From Bacteroidota bacterium (GTDB lineage: Bacteria > Bacteroidota > Bacteroidia > Chitinophagales > Chitinophagaceae): a stretch of DNA of 64,000 bases. The stretch is taken from the NCBI GenBank assembly GCA_023437225.1, contig JAEZGS010000024.1, positions 124,001 to 188,000 on the forward strand. Reading direction: 5' to 3'. Below the pieces are notes generated by a model, which worked only from the letters and a program-made list of their open reading frames with translations, made no database searches and was not told the origin of the DNA. Positions within the stretch are counted from its first letter, which is position 1. Every line of letters starts with the position of its first letter. Shown piece after piece: positions 17,020-26,401 of the stretch. The position numbers were made by a program, and so were the translations under genes.

Positions 17020-18380
17020 AGTGTTTTCAGGTATTCCAGCAGGCTTCTTTTCTCTTTATCAGTTAACTGGTCTGCAAATGTATGACCACCGTTTCCGTAA
17101 CCGGGCAACATGGTATTATAAACGCTAGAGTTGTTGGCCTTATCACGAACCTCATACTGCCAACCCATGCGATCGTAATCGTATTGGGGATTGTTGAAAT
17201 CGCGATACCAATAAACAGGTCGCTTCTTTGAATCCAACAACGCTTCAAGGGATGGTACCGAGCCGTTATGAAGATAAGGCGCGGTAGCCCATACACCGTC
17301 AAGTGGGGGAGCCATATATCCTTTGAATGGCTCGAGCCGTGCAGCATGTTCGCCCTTCGTAAACCAGCTATTGTTGAACCATGACACAAATTGTGGATTT
17401 GAATAATTACTTGAATACAACAGGGAGTCGGTCTTAATCATCTCTATCGGTATGAGCAAATTTGGATACGATTCCTCCTTACCATACGTACCATGACATC
17501 CGGAACAATTATCAATAAAGACGTCTTCTCCCTGCTTTGCCAGTTTCTTGTCTACTGTATGCGGATAAACGGGAGGCCTCAATGAATAGATGTATGCCAA
17601 CACATCGGGCATGTGTTCATCGACCTTTCTTGACTCACTTGTGTCATTAACCGTCAAAAGGTTTGATGCCATCAGGAATCTTCCAAAATCGCCGCGACCA
17701 AAACCATTATAAAACATCGCATTCTTTTTCTTCAATAACCACCACGCGGGCACATCAGAAGGAATCACCTGTTGTGGAATCTCAAGTTGTGGTTTTTCGT
17801 TCCATTTGAATGTCACTGGATCCCGGTGTGCAGCCAGCACTGCCGCCAACCTGTCTGCAGAATTGACTCCCTTTACTTCCGTTTGTATATGTGGCCCGAT
17901 CGCTTTGCCAACCATAAGAAAATCTGCTGCCGCAGCATACTTCTTTGGAGCAGTGACCCTCATGACCTGTGTCACCAGGTCAAATCCGCCGGCCTTCGAT
18001 TTGGTGAAATCGGCAAGCGAATTGCCCATTCCGATATGAAGCTGCCCTTCAAATTCCTGTGAATGACATTGAAGACAATTCGGAGCCACAACAATTTCAC
18101 CGTTTTGAGCTGCTACTGCCGTAAAGCCGTGCGACAGATCGGTATTGTTTCCGCCCCGCTGAAGGTAGTCGCGGTTCTTCCGGCCCATCGCCATGAAATA
18201 ATATTGCAAGGGAATACCGCCTTTTACATAGTCGCCAGTTACCAGGTAAGAATAACCACGTGCGCTATCGCCTCCTTCCCGTTGAGGTGACGGTTCAACA
18301 TAAACAGGTTTTGGTCCGTTAACAACAACAAACGAAAACAGTATTGCTGCAACTATAATAATTGATGTAATGCGTAACAT
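17016..18380 (-). CDS. Di-heme c-type cytochrome, inserted in the ligase-associated operon
   Basis: An N-terminal hydrophobic segment (ITSIIIVAAILFSFVVV) exports or anchors the protein in the periplasm. Two CxxCH heme-binding motifs are visible, CLQCH in the first third and CSGCH in the second half. The segment GVWATAPYLHNGSVPSL near residue 370 is typical of di-heme cytochromes related to RoxA-like and cytochrome c peroxidase-like proteins. The electron partner is unknown. The gene lies between the DNA ligase (12 bases away) and the helicase (4-bp overlap), within an operon whose other products are cytoplasmic DNA repair enzymes. There is no obvious functional reason for this, making it the odd member of the cluster. 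Family call is confident, function is not. Confidence 0.9.
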   Translation of the reverse strand: MLRITSIIIVAAILFSFVVVNGPKPVYVEPSPQREGGDSARGYSYLVTGDYVKGGIPLQYYFMAMGRKNRDYLQRGGNNTDLSHGFTAVAAQNGEIVVAPNCLQCHSQEFEGQLHIGMGNSLADFTKSKAGGFDLVTQVMRVTAPKKYAAAADFLMVGKAIGPHIQTEVKGVNSADRLAAVLAAHRDPVTFKWNEKPQLEIPQQVIPSDVPAWWLLKKKNAMFYNGFGRGDFGRFLMASNLLTVNDTSESRKVDEHMPDVLAYIYSLRPPVYPHTVDKKLAKQGEDVFIDNCSGCHGTYGKEESYPNLLIPIEMIKTDSLLYSSNYSNPQFVSWFNNSWFTKGEHAARLEPFKGYMAPPLDGVWATAPYLHNGSVPSLEALLDSKKRPVYWYRDFNNPQYDYDRMGWQYEVRDKANNSSVYNTMLPGYGNGGHTFADQLTDKEKRSLLEYLKTL

Positions 18381-18392
18381 AAATTAGAGTGC

Positions 18393-19991
18393 TCATTTAC
18401 CGTACAGAGCAAGCATTTTCTGAAGGTCTTCCAATGTGTTGATTTCATCTGCGTGCTTGTCTTTCCGCCATCTCAATATACGAGGAAATCGCAGAGCAAC
18501 GCCACTTTTGTGCCGGTTGCTCGCTGCAATTCCCTCAAAGCCTATCTCAAAAACGAGCTCGGGTTTAACGGTCCGGACGGGCCCGAACTTCTCGAGCGAA
18601 TTTTTTTTGACGAATGAATCTACCTGGGCGAATTCTTTATCCGTCAGCCCGGAATAAGCCTTGGTGAAAGTAACCAGTTTATCCCCATCGCGCACTGCAA
18701 ATGTATAATCGGTATATAAGTTGCTGCGTCTGCCACTACCTTTCTGTGCATATACAAGAACCGCATCAATCGTCATTGGATCGATCTTCCATTTCCACCA
18801 GTCGCCCCGCTTGCGCCCAACCTGGTATGCTGAGTCTTTGCGTTTAAGCATCAACCCTTCACTATTGTTATCACGGGATTGTTTTCTTATTTCAGTGAGC
18901 TGAGCCCAATCGCTGAATTGTACTACCTGCGATATTCGCAATACCGGATGATTGATACGTGCGACAATTTTTTCCAGAAGAATTCTTCGTTCATGAAGCG
19001 GAAGTTCTCTTACATCATTGCCATCAAATTCAAGAACATCATAAGAAAAAAAAGCAACAGGCGCTTCCAGTAATTGTTTTTTAGTAACATTTTTTCTGCC
19101 GATGCGCGTCTGCAATACATTAAACGATAGTGGGATCTCGCCGTTGAAGGGCATGATCTCACCATCGAGTACAAGTCCGTTAGGCAGATGTTCCTGCAGT
19201 GCATGATACTCGATAAACTTTTCTGTCATAAGTTCCTCTCCGCGACTCCAGACAAACAAACGGTTATCACGTTTTATCAGCTGACCACGGATTCCATCCC
19301 ACTTCCACTCAGCCTGCCATTCATGTGGTTCTCCCAATGAAGATGGATCTTCTTCCAGTGCATATGCCAGGTAAAAAGGATATGGTTTTGATGCGTCAGA
19401 GGCAGCAGAAGATTCGCTGAGCAGTTCTTCAAAAGTCGTTGTTGTTGGATCCCAGTTTCCACTGATGCGATGTGCAATAATAGATGCGTCAAGTTCAACA
19501 AATCGTGATAGCGCATTTACCATCAGTTTCTGTGATACGCCAATGCGAAAATTTCCGGTAATAAGTTTATTGAATACAAATATCTCAGACCTGTTCATGC
19601 GCGACCAGGAATCAATAATGAACGACTTCCGCACCTCTTCCGGTGCTTTGTCCAAAGCAATGAATTGTTCCAGGTAATAACTGAGCGAGCGATCCTCACT
19701 ATCAATGATTTCATTCTCCGGCAGTAACAACGCTATTGTTTCTGCAAGGTCTCCAACTGTATGATAGCTTTCGGCAATCAACCATCCCGGTAGCCGGGCA
19801 ATCTCCAGGCACCATGTTGCAAGCAGAGTCGTATTCACTGCACGTCTTGGTCTGCGGCCACTGAAAATTGCGATCACCCAAACTTTATCTCGCGGATCTG
19901 CAACCGTAAAATAATCAACCAGTGCCTGCAACTTCGCATTTGTTTTTGTTGATGTACCGAGTAGTTGAACGAGACGGCTGAAATGTTTCAT
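18393..19991 (-). CDS. ATP-dependent DNA ligase (ligase-associated cassette)
   Basis: This is a bacterial ATP-dependent DNA ligase of 532 residues, close to the usual length for the repair-cassette type. The N-terminal ~200 residues are the alpha-helical DNA-binding domain. The adenylated lysine is in EWKWDGIRGQ (Lys230, motif I KxDG). The nucleotidyltransferase motifs LVLDGEI, FFSYDVLEFDG and SEGLMLKRKD follow, then the OB-fold. It seals nicks with ATP in the cytoplasm and is thought to act in a damage response together with the flanking exonuclease, helicase and PdeM. The exonuclease gene lies 17 bases upstream. A separate NAD-dependent ligase should exist elsewhere for replication. Confidence 0.95.
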   Translation of the reverse strand: MKHFSRLVQLLGTSTKTNAKLQALVDYFTVADPRDKVWVIAIFSGRRPRRAVNTTLLATWCLEIARLPGWLIAESYHTVGDLAETIALLLPENEIIDSEDRSLSYYLEQFIALDKAPEEVRKSFIIDSWSRMNRSEIFVFNKLITGNFRIGVSQKLMVNALSRFVELDASIIAHRISGNWDPTTTTFEELLSESSAASDASKPYPFYLAYALEEDPSSLGEPHEWQAEWKWDGIRGQLIKRDNRLFVWSRGEELMTEKFIEYHALQEHLPNGLVLDGEIMPFNGEIPLSFNVLQTRIGRKNVTKKQLLEAPVAFFSYDVLEFDGNDVRELPLHERRILLEKIVARINHPVLRISQVVQFSDWAQLTEIRKQSRDNNSEGLMLKRKDSAYQVGRKRGDWWKWKIDPMTIDAVLVYAQKGSGRRSNLYTDYTFAVRDGDKLVTFTKAYSGLTDKEFAQVDSFVKKNSLEKFGPVRTVKPELVFEIGFEGIAASNRHKSGVALRFPRILRWRKDKHADEINTLEDLQKMLALYGK

Positions 19992-20008
19992 GAGGAGTTG
20001 ATTAATTC

Positions 20009-21025
20009 TTATGTCTCATTGGAGGTTGCTTCCTCCAGTTCTTCGCGTTCATCTCCATATTCTGTTTTCACTTCCGCAGATTCTATTCCGATCTCATTAA
20101 GATACCTTGAAAAGGCAGCCTGGAAGCCGTGTGTTACGAATACACGCGCTGCTCCGGTTGCTTTAATCGCAGACAGTAGTCCATCCCAGTCAGCATGATC
20201 ACTGAGAATAAATCCTGCATCAACATTTCGTCGGCGCACATTGCCACGAACCTGCATCCATCCGGAACACATCCCCACTGCATAAGTGCCGAAACGTTTT
20301 ATCCATGGCGAATTGGCTGCACCTGGTGGCGCAAGCACGACAGAACCCTTAAGGTCTTCCTTGCTTACATCATAAGTGACGCGCTTAACATCTGGGAAAT
20401 TCCATCCTGCATTCTTTAAGACTTCCTGCGAATTATAAATGGCTCCATGGGCATAGATCCTGTTGGTAATCTCTCCAACACACTGCAATAGTCTTTGCGC
20501 TTTGCCCAAACTATAAGCAAGTAAAATACTTGTGCGGCCCTCGTCCATATTTTTAAGCACCCATTGCTGGATCTGATGATAAACCTGTTCCTGTTTTCTC
20601 CAGTTATAGATCGGCAGTCCAAATGTCGATTCGGAAATAAAAGTATCACAGCGTACCGGCTCGAAACTTCCGCTGATATTATCGTCTTCGGTTTTATAAT
20701 CACCACTTACAACCCACACTTCATCACCATATTCAACCCTCACTTGTGAAGATCCAATCATATGGCCGGCAGGATGAAGCGATATGCGTACTCCATTGAT
20801 GTATATAGATTCATTCCATTCAACACCCTGGAATTCATTTTCGCCGAGGCGATGTCTTAGTAAAGGGATGGAAAAATGATGGGCAAGATAGCGTCGGCTG
20901 CCGTAACGCGCATGATCGCTGTGTGCATGAGTAATCACTGCTTTGTCCACGGATGCCCATGGATCGATATAAAAATCGCCTGCTGAACAGTAAAGTCCTT
21001 TTGATGTAAAATCGATCAGGGCCAT
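20009..21025 (-). CDS. Ligase-associated DNA damage response exonuclease (MBL fold)
   Basis: This is a metallo-beta-lactamase/beta-CASP-like nuclease of 338 residues. The metal-binding HxHxDH motif is at ITHAHSDHARYG, with further histidines in HPAGHMIGSSQVRVEYG and the GDYKTEDD aspartate. The C-terminal part contains LSDHADWDGL and FVTHGFQ. It belongs to the SNM1/Artemis-like group found in the ligase-associated cassette and probably trims DNA ends. It is the most upstream repair gene in the cluster and lies 10 bases after a periplasmic binding protein gene, so it may be cotranscribed from the guaA promoter. Confidence 0.94.
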   Translation of the reverse strand: MALIDFTSKGLYCSAGDFYIDPWASVDKAVITHAHSDHARYGSRRYLAHHFSIPLLRHRLGENEFQGVEWNESIYINGVRISLHPAGHMIGSSQVRVEYGDEVWVVSGDYKTEDDNISGSFEPVRCDTFISESTFGLPIYNWRKQEQVYHQIQQWVLKNMDEGRTSILLAYSLGKAQRLLQCVGEITNRIYAHGAIYNSQEVLKNAGWNFPDVKRVTYDVSKEDLKGSVVLAPPGAANSPWIKRFGTYAVGMCSGWMQVRGNVRRRNVDAGFILSDHADWDGLLSAIKATGAARVFVTHGFQAAFSRYLNEIGIESAEVKTEYGDEREELEEATSNET

Positions 21026-21035
21026 AACAGGCTCA

Positions 21036-22220
21036 TTAATTAAGTTCCCTGAGGTCGCCAGCAGCCTTGCTTATAAAGTAGATCTTTCGATTTTCGAAGT
21101 ATTCAAGGGTAGTCGTTTTTGGATCAAGCACCGGCTGAATGTCGAAGTCAGTAAATACTTTGAATTTTTTCTCGCCAATGACTGATGCAATATTGCTGCC
21201 ATGCTCTTGTAGCAGCCTGCCAAACCGGAGGAGAGTTTCATAACCACGAAATACCATATCTGTAGGTCGGGAGAAGTATTTGTCGCGAAATTCTTCTTCA
21301 ATATTTTTCGCAAGGGAGTCCGACTCATTAATATAAAACGGCGTTCCATATACTACCTGTAGATCCTCATGATGTTTTCTGTCAACATTGATATTATCCC
21401 AGGTGGGCATCCCGAATATCGTAGTGTTATACGAGCTGCCATAATTATTCACTGATTCAATCAGCCTGCTGGCTGTTTCAGTATTTAATATTCCTGCAAC
21501 AAATACATTGTTGGTGTTGCTGTCAAGTATCTTTCCAAGCTGTGCATCGGGATTGTTCGCATCGATGACAACATAGTTAAACTTGATCGGAACACCGGTA
21601 ATTCTTTTCTCTATGTCTTTAAAAGTCGCAAGCAGGCGCTCATCAGATGATGAATTCGTTCTCAGGTAATAAATATCAGAAAGTGCATGCTTTCGTTGTA
21701 AAAACTTGTAGAGGGCATGCAGTTGTGTATTGAGTGTTGAATTAAGAATGATGTAGTAAGGATTGTTTGTAATGCCGCCATCATTCGGATAATTCACGTT
21801 AACGAAAGGAACCTTCAATTTCAATGCTGATGCAGCCAGTTGCCTGGCTTCCGACGCAGTCACATGGCCTAATATCAGATCGAGTTGTTGAAATTCCGCA
21901 GAAGAAATGATCTTACTTACCGGTGACCTTAACGACCTAGTATCGTATACGTATATGTCAACCGGCAACCCAAGTTTACTTAAGGAATCGGCTGCCATCT
22001 CGATGCCTTCAAAAAATTCAAGTCCGGGGTTTATAAATTTTGGGAAGCTGTTGCCGTAGGTATATTCGAGGGTTGCATCAAATGCGGAATCCAGGTACAA
22101 AGGCGTGAATACACCAATTTTCATCCGCTCCTGTTTGAATAAGCTATCCTGAGAAAATGCATGCATGCAGCTAGTGGTTGCTACAATCAACAGCAGTATA
22201 AAGCAACATTTTCTCATCAT
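21036..22220 (-). CDS. Periplasmic ligand-binding protein (LivJ-like, type I fold)
   Basis: A signal sequence (MMRKCCFILLLIVATTSC...AFSQ) precedes a type I periplasmic binding fold. Visible features are MKIGVFTPLYLDSAF, a GIEMAADSL helix, the DLILGHVTASEARQLA hinge-like region and FRGYETLLRFGRLLQEHG near the C-terminus. This resembles the substrate-binding proteins of branched-chain amino acid ABC transporters, but no permease or ATPase genes lie nearby. It could therefore be an orphan sensor or binding protein. The cysteine in TTSC is a weak lipobox candidate; cleavage after AFSQ is equally possible. The gene follows guaA by 28 bases. Ligand unknown. Confidence 0.8.
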   Translation of the reverse strand: MMRKCCFILLLIVATTSCMHAFSQDSLFKQERMKIGVFTPLYLDSAFDATLEYTYGNSFPKFINPGLEFFEGIEMAADSLSKLGLPVDIYVYDTRSLRSPVSKIISSAEFQQLDLILGHVTASEARQLAASALKLKVPFVNVNYPNDGGITNNPYYIILNSTLNTQLHALYKFLQRKHALSDIYYLRTNSSSDERLLATFKDIEKRITGVPIKFNYVVIDANNPDAQLGKILDSNTNNVFVAGILNTETASRLIESVNNYGSSYNTTIFGMPTWDNINVDRKHHEDLQVVYGTPFYINESDSLAKNIEEEFRDKYFSRPTDMVFRGYETLLRFGRLLQEHGSNIASVIGEKKFKVFTDFDIQPVLDPKTTTLEYFENRKIYFISKAAGDLRELN

Positions 22221-22248
22221 AAAAAACTTATTGTGGCCACTTAGACGG

Positions 22249-23781
22249 TTATTCCCATTCTATCGTTGCAGGTGGCTTACTGCTGATATCGTACACTACG
22301 CGATTGATGCCTCGAACATTATTGATGATCTCATTCGACACGTGCGCAAGGAACTCATAAGGAAGATGTGCCCAATCGGCAGTCATTCCATCAACAGAAG
22401 TAACTGCTCGGAGCGCCACTGTAAATTCATAAGTCCGTTCATCGCCCATAACACCAACGCTCTTAACTGGCAGCAGTATTGCACCAGCCTGCCACACCTG
22501 CGCATAAAGGTTATGATCTTTTAAAGCCTGGATATACCGATGATCTGCCTCCTGTAATAATGCCACTTTTTCAGGCGTAATGTCTCCCAGTATACGGATC
22601 GCCAACCCCGGTCCCGGGAAGGGGTGGCGCATGAGAAGTTCTGATGGAATCCCCAGTTCATGGCCTACACGGCGAACTTCATCTTTGAAAAGAAACCTCA
22701 ACGGTTCAACAAGTTCAAGATGCATAATGTCCGGAAGTCCTCCAACATTATGATGCGATTTTATAGTTACTGATGGTCCATGAACCGACACACTTTCTAT
22801 CACATCGGGATAGATAGTGCCCTGCCCTAAAAGCCCGATCCCTTCTATCTTTGAAGCTTCTTCCTGGAATACGTCGATGAACAGTCGGCCAATCACTTTG
22901 CGTTTTGCTTCCGGGTCAGACTTGCCTGCTAGCTCGCGATAGAACATGTCTTTGGCATCGACACCGCGGACATTCAATCCAATGGTGTTGTATGTATCGA
23001 GAACCTGCTCAAACTCATTCTTTCTAAGTACTCCATTGTCAACGAAAATTCCGAAAAGATTTTCGCCAATGGCGCGATGTATGAGTGTTGCAGCAACCGT
23101 TGAATCAACACCGCCACTGAGTGCCATGATCACTTTTCGATCGCCGATCTGTTTCTTAAGGGCATCAACAGTGTCGGTGATGAAGTGGGCAGGTGTCCAG
23201 TCCTGGCTGCAGCCACATATGTTCACCAGAAAGTTCTTCAAAATTTTCTTTCCCTCGATGGAATGGTACACTTCGGGGTGAAACTGAACTCCATATAAGG
23301 GAAGTCCGTCGCTTGTCTTGCGAAAAGCTGCATAAGGAATGCTCTCCGTTTTTGCCATCACTTCAAATCCCTTCGGAAGATCGAGGATAGAATCGCTGTG
23401 ACTCATCCATACCTGTGAGCGATCGATCACATCATGCATCAGCGGATCCTCTATGTCGTGTTGCATAAGTGCGCGACCGTATTCACGTTTGTTGCTCTTA
23501 GCTACAACGCCACCAAACTGCTTTGCTGTAAGCTGTGCACCATAACAAACACCCAGCACCGGTGCATGTTCGTTGAGCGCAAGTACATCAACGATAGGAG
23601 CATTCACGTCATTCACAGAAAATGGTGAGCCCGATAATATGATCCCTTTTACGGAGGCATCGGGTTCAATTTTTTTGTGGAAGGGAAGGATCTCGCAATA
23701 AACATTGGCTTCACGGACAGCCCTGGCGATCAACTGCGTATACTGGCTGCCGAAATCAAGGATGAGAATCTTTTCGGTCAT
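22249..23781 (-). CDS. guaA: GMP synthase (glutamine-hydrolysing)
   Basis: GuaA makes GMP from XMP with ATP and glutamine. The N-terminal class I glutamine amidotransferase starts at KILILDFGSQYTQLIAR, with the nucleophile in GVCYGAQL and the His/Glu pair in GVQFHPEVYHS. The ATP pyrophosphatase domain has the P-loop ALSGGVDSTVAA. The C-terminal dimerisation domain ends in the family hallmark TIEWE. The start is taken at the ATG followed by TEKILILD. A candidate start nine codons upstream lies beyond the promoter -7 box and cannot be transcribed from it. The predicted leader is only a few bases long. Identification is certain. Confidence 0.98.
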   Translation of the reverse strand: MTEKILILDFGSQYTQLIARAVREANVYCEILPFHKKIEPDASVKGIILSGSPFSVNDVNAPIVDVLALNEHAPVLGVCYGAQLTAKQFGGVVAKSNKREYGRALMQHDIEDPLMHDVIDRSQVWMSHSDSILDLPKGFEVMAKTESIPYAAFRKTSDGLPLYGVQFHPEVYHSIEGKKILKNFLVNICGCSQDWTPAHFITDTVDALKKQIGDRKVIMALSGGVDSTVAATLIHRAIGENLFGIFVDNGVLRKNEFEQVLDTYNTIGLNVRGVDAKDMFYRELAGKSDPEAKRKVIGRLFIDVFQEEASKIEGIGLLGQGTIYPDVIESVSVHGPSVTIKSHHNVGGLPDIMHLELVEPLRFLFKDEVRRVGHELGIPSELLMRHPFPGPGLAIRILGDITPEKVALLQEADHRYIQALKDHNLYAQVWQAGAILLPVKSVGVMGDERTYEFTVALRAVTSVDGMTADWAHLPYEFLAHVSNEIINNVRGINRVVYDISSKPPATIEWE

Positions 23782-23788
23782 GGTGCAG

Positions 23789-23818
23789 CGAAGGTAAGCA
23801 ATTAGCAAGAAGCTACAA
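23789..23818 (-). promoter_or_regulatory. guaA promoter (TTG-N19-TACCTTCG)
   Basis: On the minus strand TTG and TACCTTCG are separated by 19 bases, close to the Bacteroidota pattern (one mismatch in TAnnTTTG). The -7 box lies 8 bases before the chosen ATG, so the leader is very short. This promoter could drive guaA and the six genes downstream. Confidence 0.6.
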
Positions 23819-23893
23819 GTTTGCTGCTCAATGGATTTGATTAACTTGTAACCTTAACTTTACGGCTGTAGTCAAACCAAAAAAACTTCCTTT

Positions 23894-24616
23894 ATGAGAA
23901 AAGTTCTTGTAATCATAGTGCTGATCGCAACGGCTTTCAGCTCTTGCCGATTGATTGGAGGCAAACGTGTTCGTGGAAACGGAAACGTAATTACACAAGA
24001 TAGAAATGTCGGTAACTTCAGCGGCGTTCGGTCACACGGTTTCTTTGATGTTTATCTTACGAGCGGACCAACAAACTCTGTAAGGATTGAGGCAGAAGAA
24101 AACATTCAGCAACATATACAGACACATCTCGAAGGCAATGTTTTAAAAATAGAAACCGAAGATGGTATATGGCTTAAGCCGCGCCGGGACGTAAAAGTTT
24201 ACATCACGTCTCCATCCCTGAATGAAGTGAAAGTTTATGGTTCAGGCAACATCACTTCCCAATCCAAGATCACCAATCGCGATAAGATGCAACTAGGCAT
24301 CTATGGAAGTGGAGATATAAAGGCAGACATCAATGCTCCGGTTGTTGAGGCAGATATTTCGGGAAGTGGCAACATCAATCTCGCTGGTGAGGTAAAAGAA
24401 TTCGATGGAGAGATCAACGGAAGTGGAGATATCAAGGCCGCGGATCTTAAAGCCGAAGACACAAAGGTGAGCATCAATGGAAGTGGAAGTGCAAATATCT
24501 TTGCAAGCGTGAAACTGGACATTGCCGTAAGAGGCAGTGGTGATGTGCGATACAGCGGTCCGGCACATGTAACAAGTGATATCCGCGGAAGTGGATCCGT
24601 GAAGAAAGTTGACTAG
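23894..24616 (+). CDS. Head-GIN (DUF2807) domain lipoprotein
   Basis: The start MRKVLVIIVLIATAFSSC is a lipoprotein signal with the cysteine at 18, so the mature protein is lipid-anchored. The mature part is a head-GIN domain: GNGNVITQDRNVGNFSGVRS, then a series of beta-helix-like rungs. Each rung carries a GSG motif (GSGNI, GSGDI, GSGNI, GSGDI, GSGSANI, GSGDVRY, GSGSVKK), at roughly 20-residue spacing. This right-handed repetitive fold is widespread in Bacteroidota, and its function is not established; an adhesive or envelope-structural role is often assumed. Length (240) is usual. It is divergent from guaA and followed 23 bases later by an M14 peptidase gene. Confidence 0.92.
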   Translation: MRKVLVIIVLIATAFSSCRLIGGKRVRGNGNVITQDRNVGNFSGVRSHGFFDVYLTSGPTNSVRIEAEENIQQHIQTHLEGNVLKIETEDGIWLKPRRDVKVYITSPSLNEVKVYGSGNITSQSKITNRDKMQLGIYGSGDIKADINAPVVEADISGSGNINLAGEVKEFDGEINGSGDIKAADLKAEDTKVSINGSGSANIFASVKLDIAVRGSGDVRYSGPAHVTSDIRGSGSVKKVD

Positions 24617-24639
24617 ACTTAAAGCATACAATATCATCT

Positions 24640-26376
24640 ATGAATTTGTTCCTGAGAACTCTTATCATTTCAATTTTTCCATTATCGGTTTTTTCGCAAA
24701 CTATTCATACAAAAGCAGAACAAACGAATTTCAGGCAAACACCTGGCTACCATGAGATCATCAAATGGTGGAAGAATCTTGATGCACGATCGAACATGGT
24801 ATCGTTGCATCCCATGGGATCGACAGACGCCGGATATCCGCTGCATCTTGTAATTGTTTCAGCCAGCGGGCGTGAAACTCCTTCCACTTTGAAAGCGTCC
24901 GGTAAGCTTGTTATTTTGGTAAATAATGGCATTCATCCCGGGGAGCCGGATGGTATTGATGCGTCAATGATGTTGGTGAGAGACATTGTGGTGAGAAAGA
25001 AAACGCTTCCTGAAAACGTGGTACTTGCTATCATACCGGTATACAATATCGGTGGCTGTTTAAATCGCAGCCCATTCTATCGCGTAGATCAAAATGGACC
25101 TGATGAATTTGGGTCGCGGGGTAACAGTCAGAACTATGATCTTAACCGCGACTTTATAAAATCCGATACTCGTGAGGCGCGATCCTTTGCGAAGATCTTT
25201 CAAACCTGCGATCCCGACATTTTTATCGACAATCATGTAAGCAATGGGGCCGACTATCAACACGTAATGACATTGCTGTCATCACAGCATAATAAGCTGG
25301 GCGGCGAAATGGGCAGGTATTTGGAGGAGACATTTGAACCTGCTTTATATGAGAGCATGCGCAAGAAGGGTTTTGACCTGGTTCCCTATGTAAACAATTT
25401 CTCGGAGACGCCGGAAACCGGATGGTCGCAATTTTTTGACGCACCGCGATACAGTAGTGGTTACGCGACGCTTTTTCATACGTTCGGATTTACTCCCGAA
25501 ACACATATGCTGAAACCGTATGAACAACGTGTGAAGGCAACTTATGCACTGATGGAGTCATTCATTGCATTCGCGAGTGCGAATGATCGGCAGATACAGT
25601 CGCTTCGCCAGGCGGCAAAGAAAGCGTCCATGCAGCAGAGTAACTTTCCGATTGCCTGGAAGAGGGACACAGTTCGTTATAAGGAGATAGAGTTTAAGGG
25701 ATATAGTTCGGGAAAGAAAAATAGTAACGTATCGGGATTACCGCGATTGTATTATGATCGTGGAAAGCCATTTGTAAAGAAAGTGCCTTTTTATAATGTG
25801 TACGTCCCATCTGATTCAATAGAAAGACCGCACTCATATGTGATACCGCAGGGGTGGTGGAAAGTGATTGAGTTGCTTAAGCTTAATAACGTTGTGACGC
25901 ATCCGCTCAACAAGGACTCGTCGTTTGAAGTTGAATATTATACGATTACCGATTTGAAGACACTGCCGCGTGCGTTTGAAGGTCATCATTTACATACCGA
26001 TGTAAGGACTGAAAAGAGGCGTGCACGCATGCAATTCCGAAAGGGAGATATCATTATACCGATGAACCAGCTAGCCAATCGATTTGTTGTGGAAGTGCTT
26101 GAGCCCAGGGCGATGGATTCTTATTTCGCCTGGAATTTTTTCGACCCGATCCTGGGCCAAAAGGAAGGATTCAGCAGTTATGTTTTTGAAGATACGGCCG
26201 AACAGATTTTGAAGAATGACCCTGAATTAAGACAGAAGTTAGAACAAAGAAAAGCGACTGATTCAGCCTTCAACAAGAGTGCTTCCGCGCAGTTGAATTT
26301 TGTTTATCGAAACAGCCCTTACTACGAAAAGGAGCATATGCGGTACCCGGTGTATAGGGTGGCGAACAATAAGTAA
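24640..26376 (+). CDS. Exported M14-family zinc carboxypeptidase-like protein
   Basis: A signal peptide (MNLFLRTLIISIFPLSVFSQ) leads into a zinc carboxypeptidase domain. The zinc ligands appear in NNGIHPGEPDG (H-x-x-E) and, about 110 residues later, DNHVSNGADYQ. The substrate arginine segment is likely QNYDLNRDF. The catalytic glutamate is probably in FGFTPETHMLKPY. The C-terminal ~250 residues are an extra beta-rich domain without an evident sorting signal. Proteins of this type (578 residues) are common exported peptidases in Bacteroidota and probably degrade peptides in the periplasm. Its stop codon lies within the first GTAATCGG unit of the low-complexity region that follows. Confidence 0.9.
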   Translation: MNLFLRTLIISIFPLSVFSQTIHTKAEQTNFRQTPGYHEIIKWWKNLDARSNMVSLHPMGSTDAGYPLHLVIVSASGRETPSTLKASGKLVILVNNGIHPGEPDGIDASMMLVRDIVVRKKTLPENVVLAIIPVYNIGGCLNRSPFYRVDQNGPDEFGSRGNSQNYDLNRDFIKSDTREARSFAKIFQTCDPDIFIDNHVSNGADYQHVMTLLSSQHNKLGGEMGRYLEETFEPALYESMRKKGFDLVPYVNNFSETPETGWSQFFDAPRYSSGYATLFHTFGFTPETHMLKPYEQRVKATYALMESFIAFASANDRQIQSLRQAAKKASMQQSNFPIAWKRDTVRYKEIEFKGYSSGKKNSNVSGLPRLYYDRGKPFVKKVPFYNVYVPSDSIERPHSYVIPQGWWKVIELLKLNNVVTHPLNKDSSFEVEYYTITDLKTLPRAFEGHHLHTDVRTEKRRARMQFRKGDIIIPMNQLANRFVVEVLEPRAMDSYFAWNFFDPILGQKEGFSSYVFEDTAEQILKNDPELRQKLEQRKATDSAFNKSASAQLNFVYRNSPYYEKEHMRYPVYRVANNK

Positions 26377-26401
26377 TCGGTAGGCGGTAATCGGTAATCG
26401 G
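26373..26401. repeat. Short array of GTAATCGG at the end of the M14 gene
   Basis: Three copies of GTAATCGG and one degenerate piece cover the stop codon of the peptidase gene and lead straight into the GAGAAACG array. A similar sequence (TAGGTAGTCGGTAATCCG) occurs in the queA leader near 46171. Confidence 0.7.

Noticed and set aside
23782..23808. Upstream start of guaA
   Set aside because: It lies at and beyond the -7 box of the guaA promoter, so it would not be on the transcript; homology begins at MTEKILILDFG.
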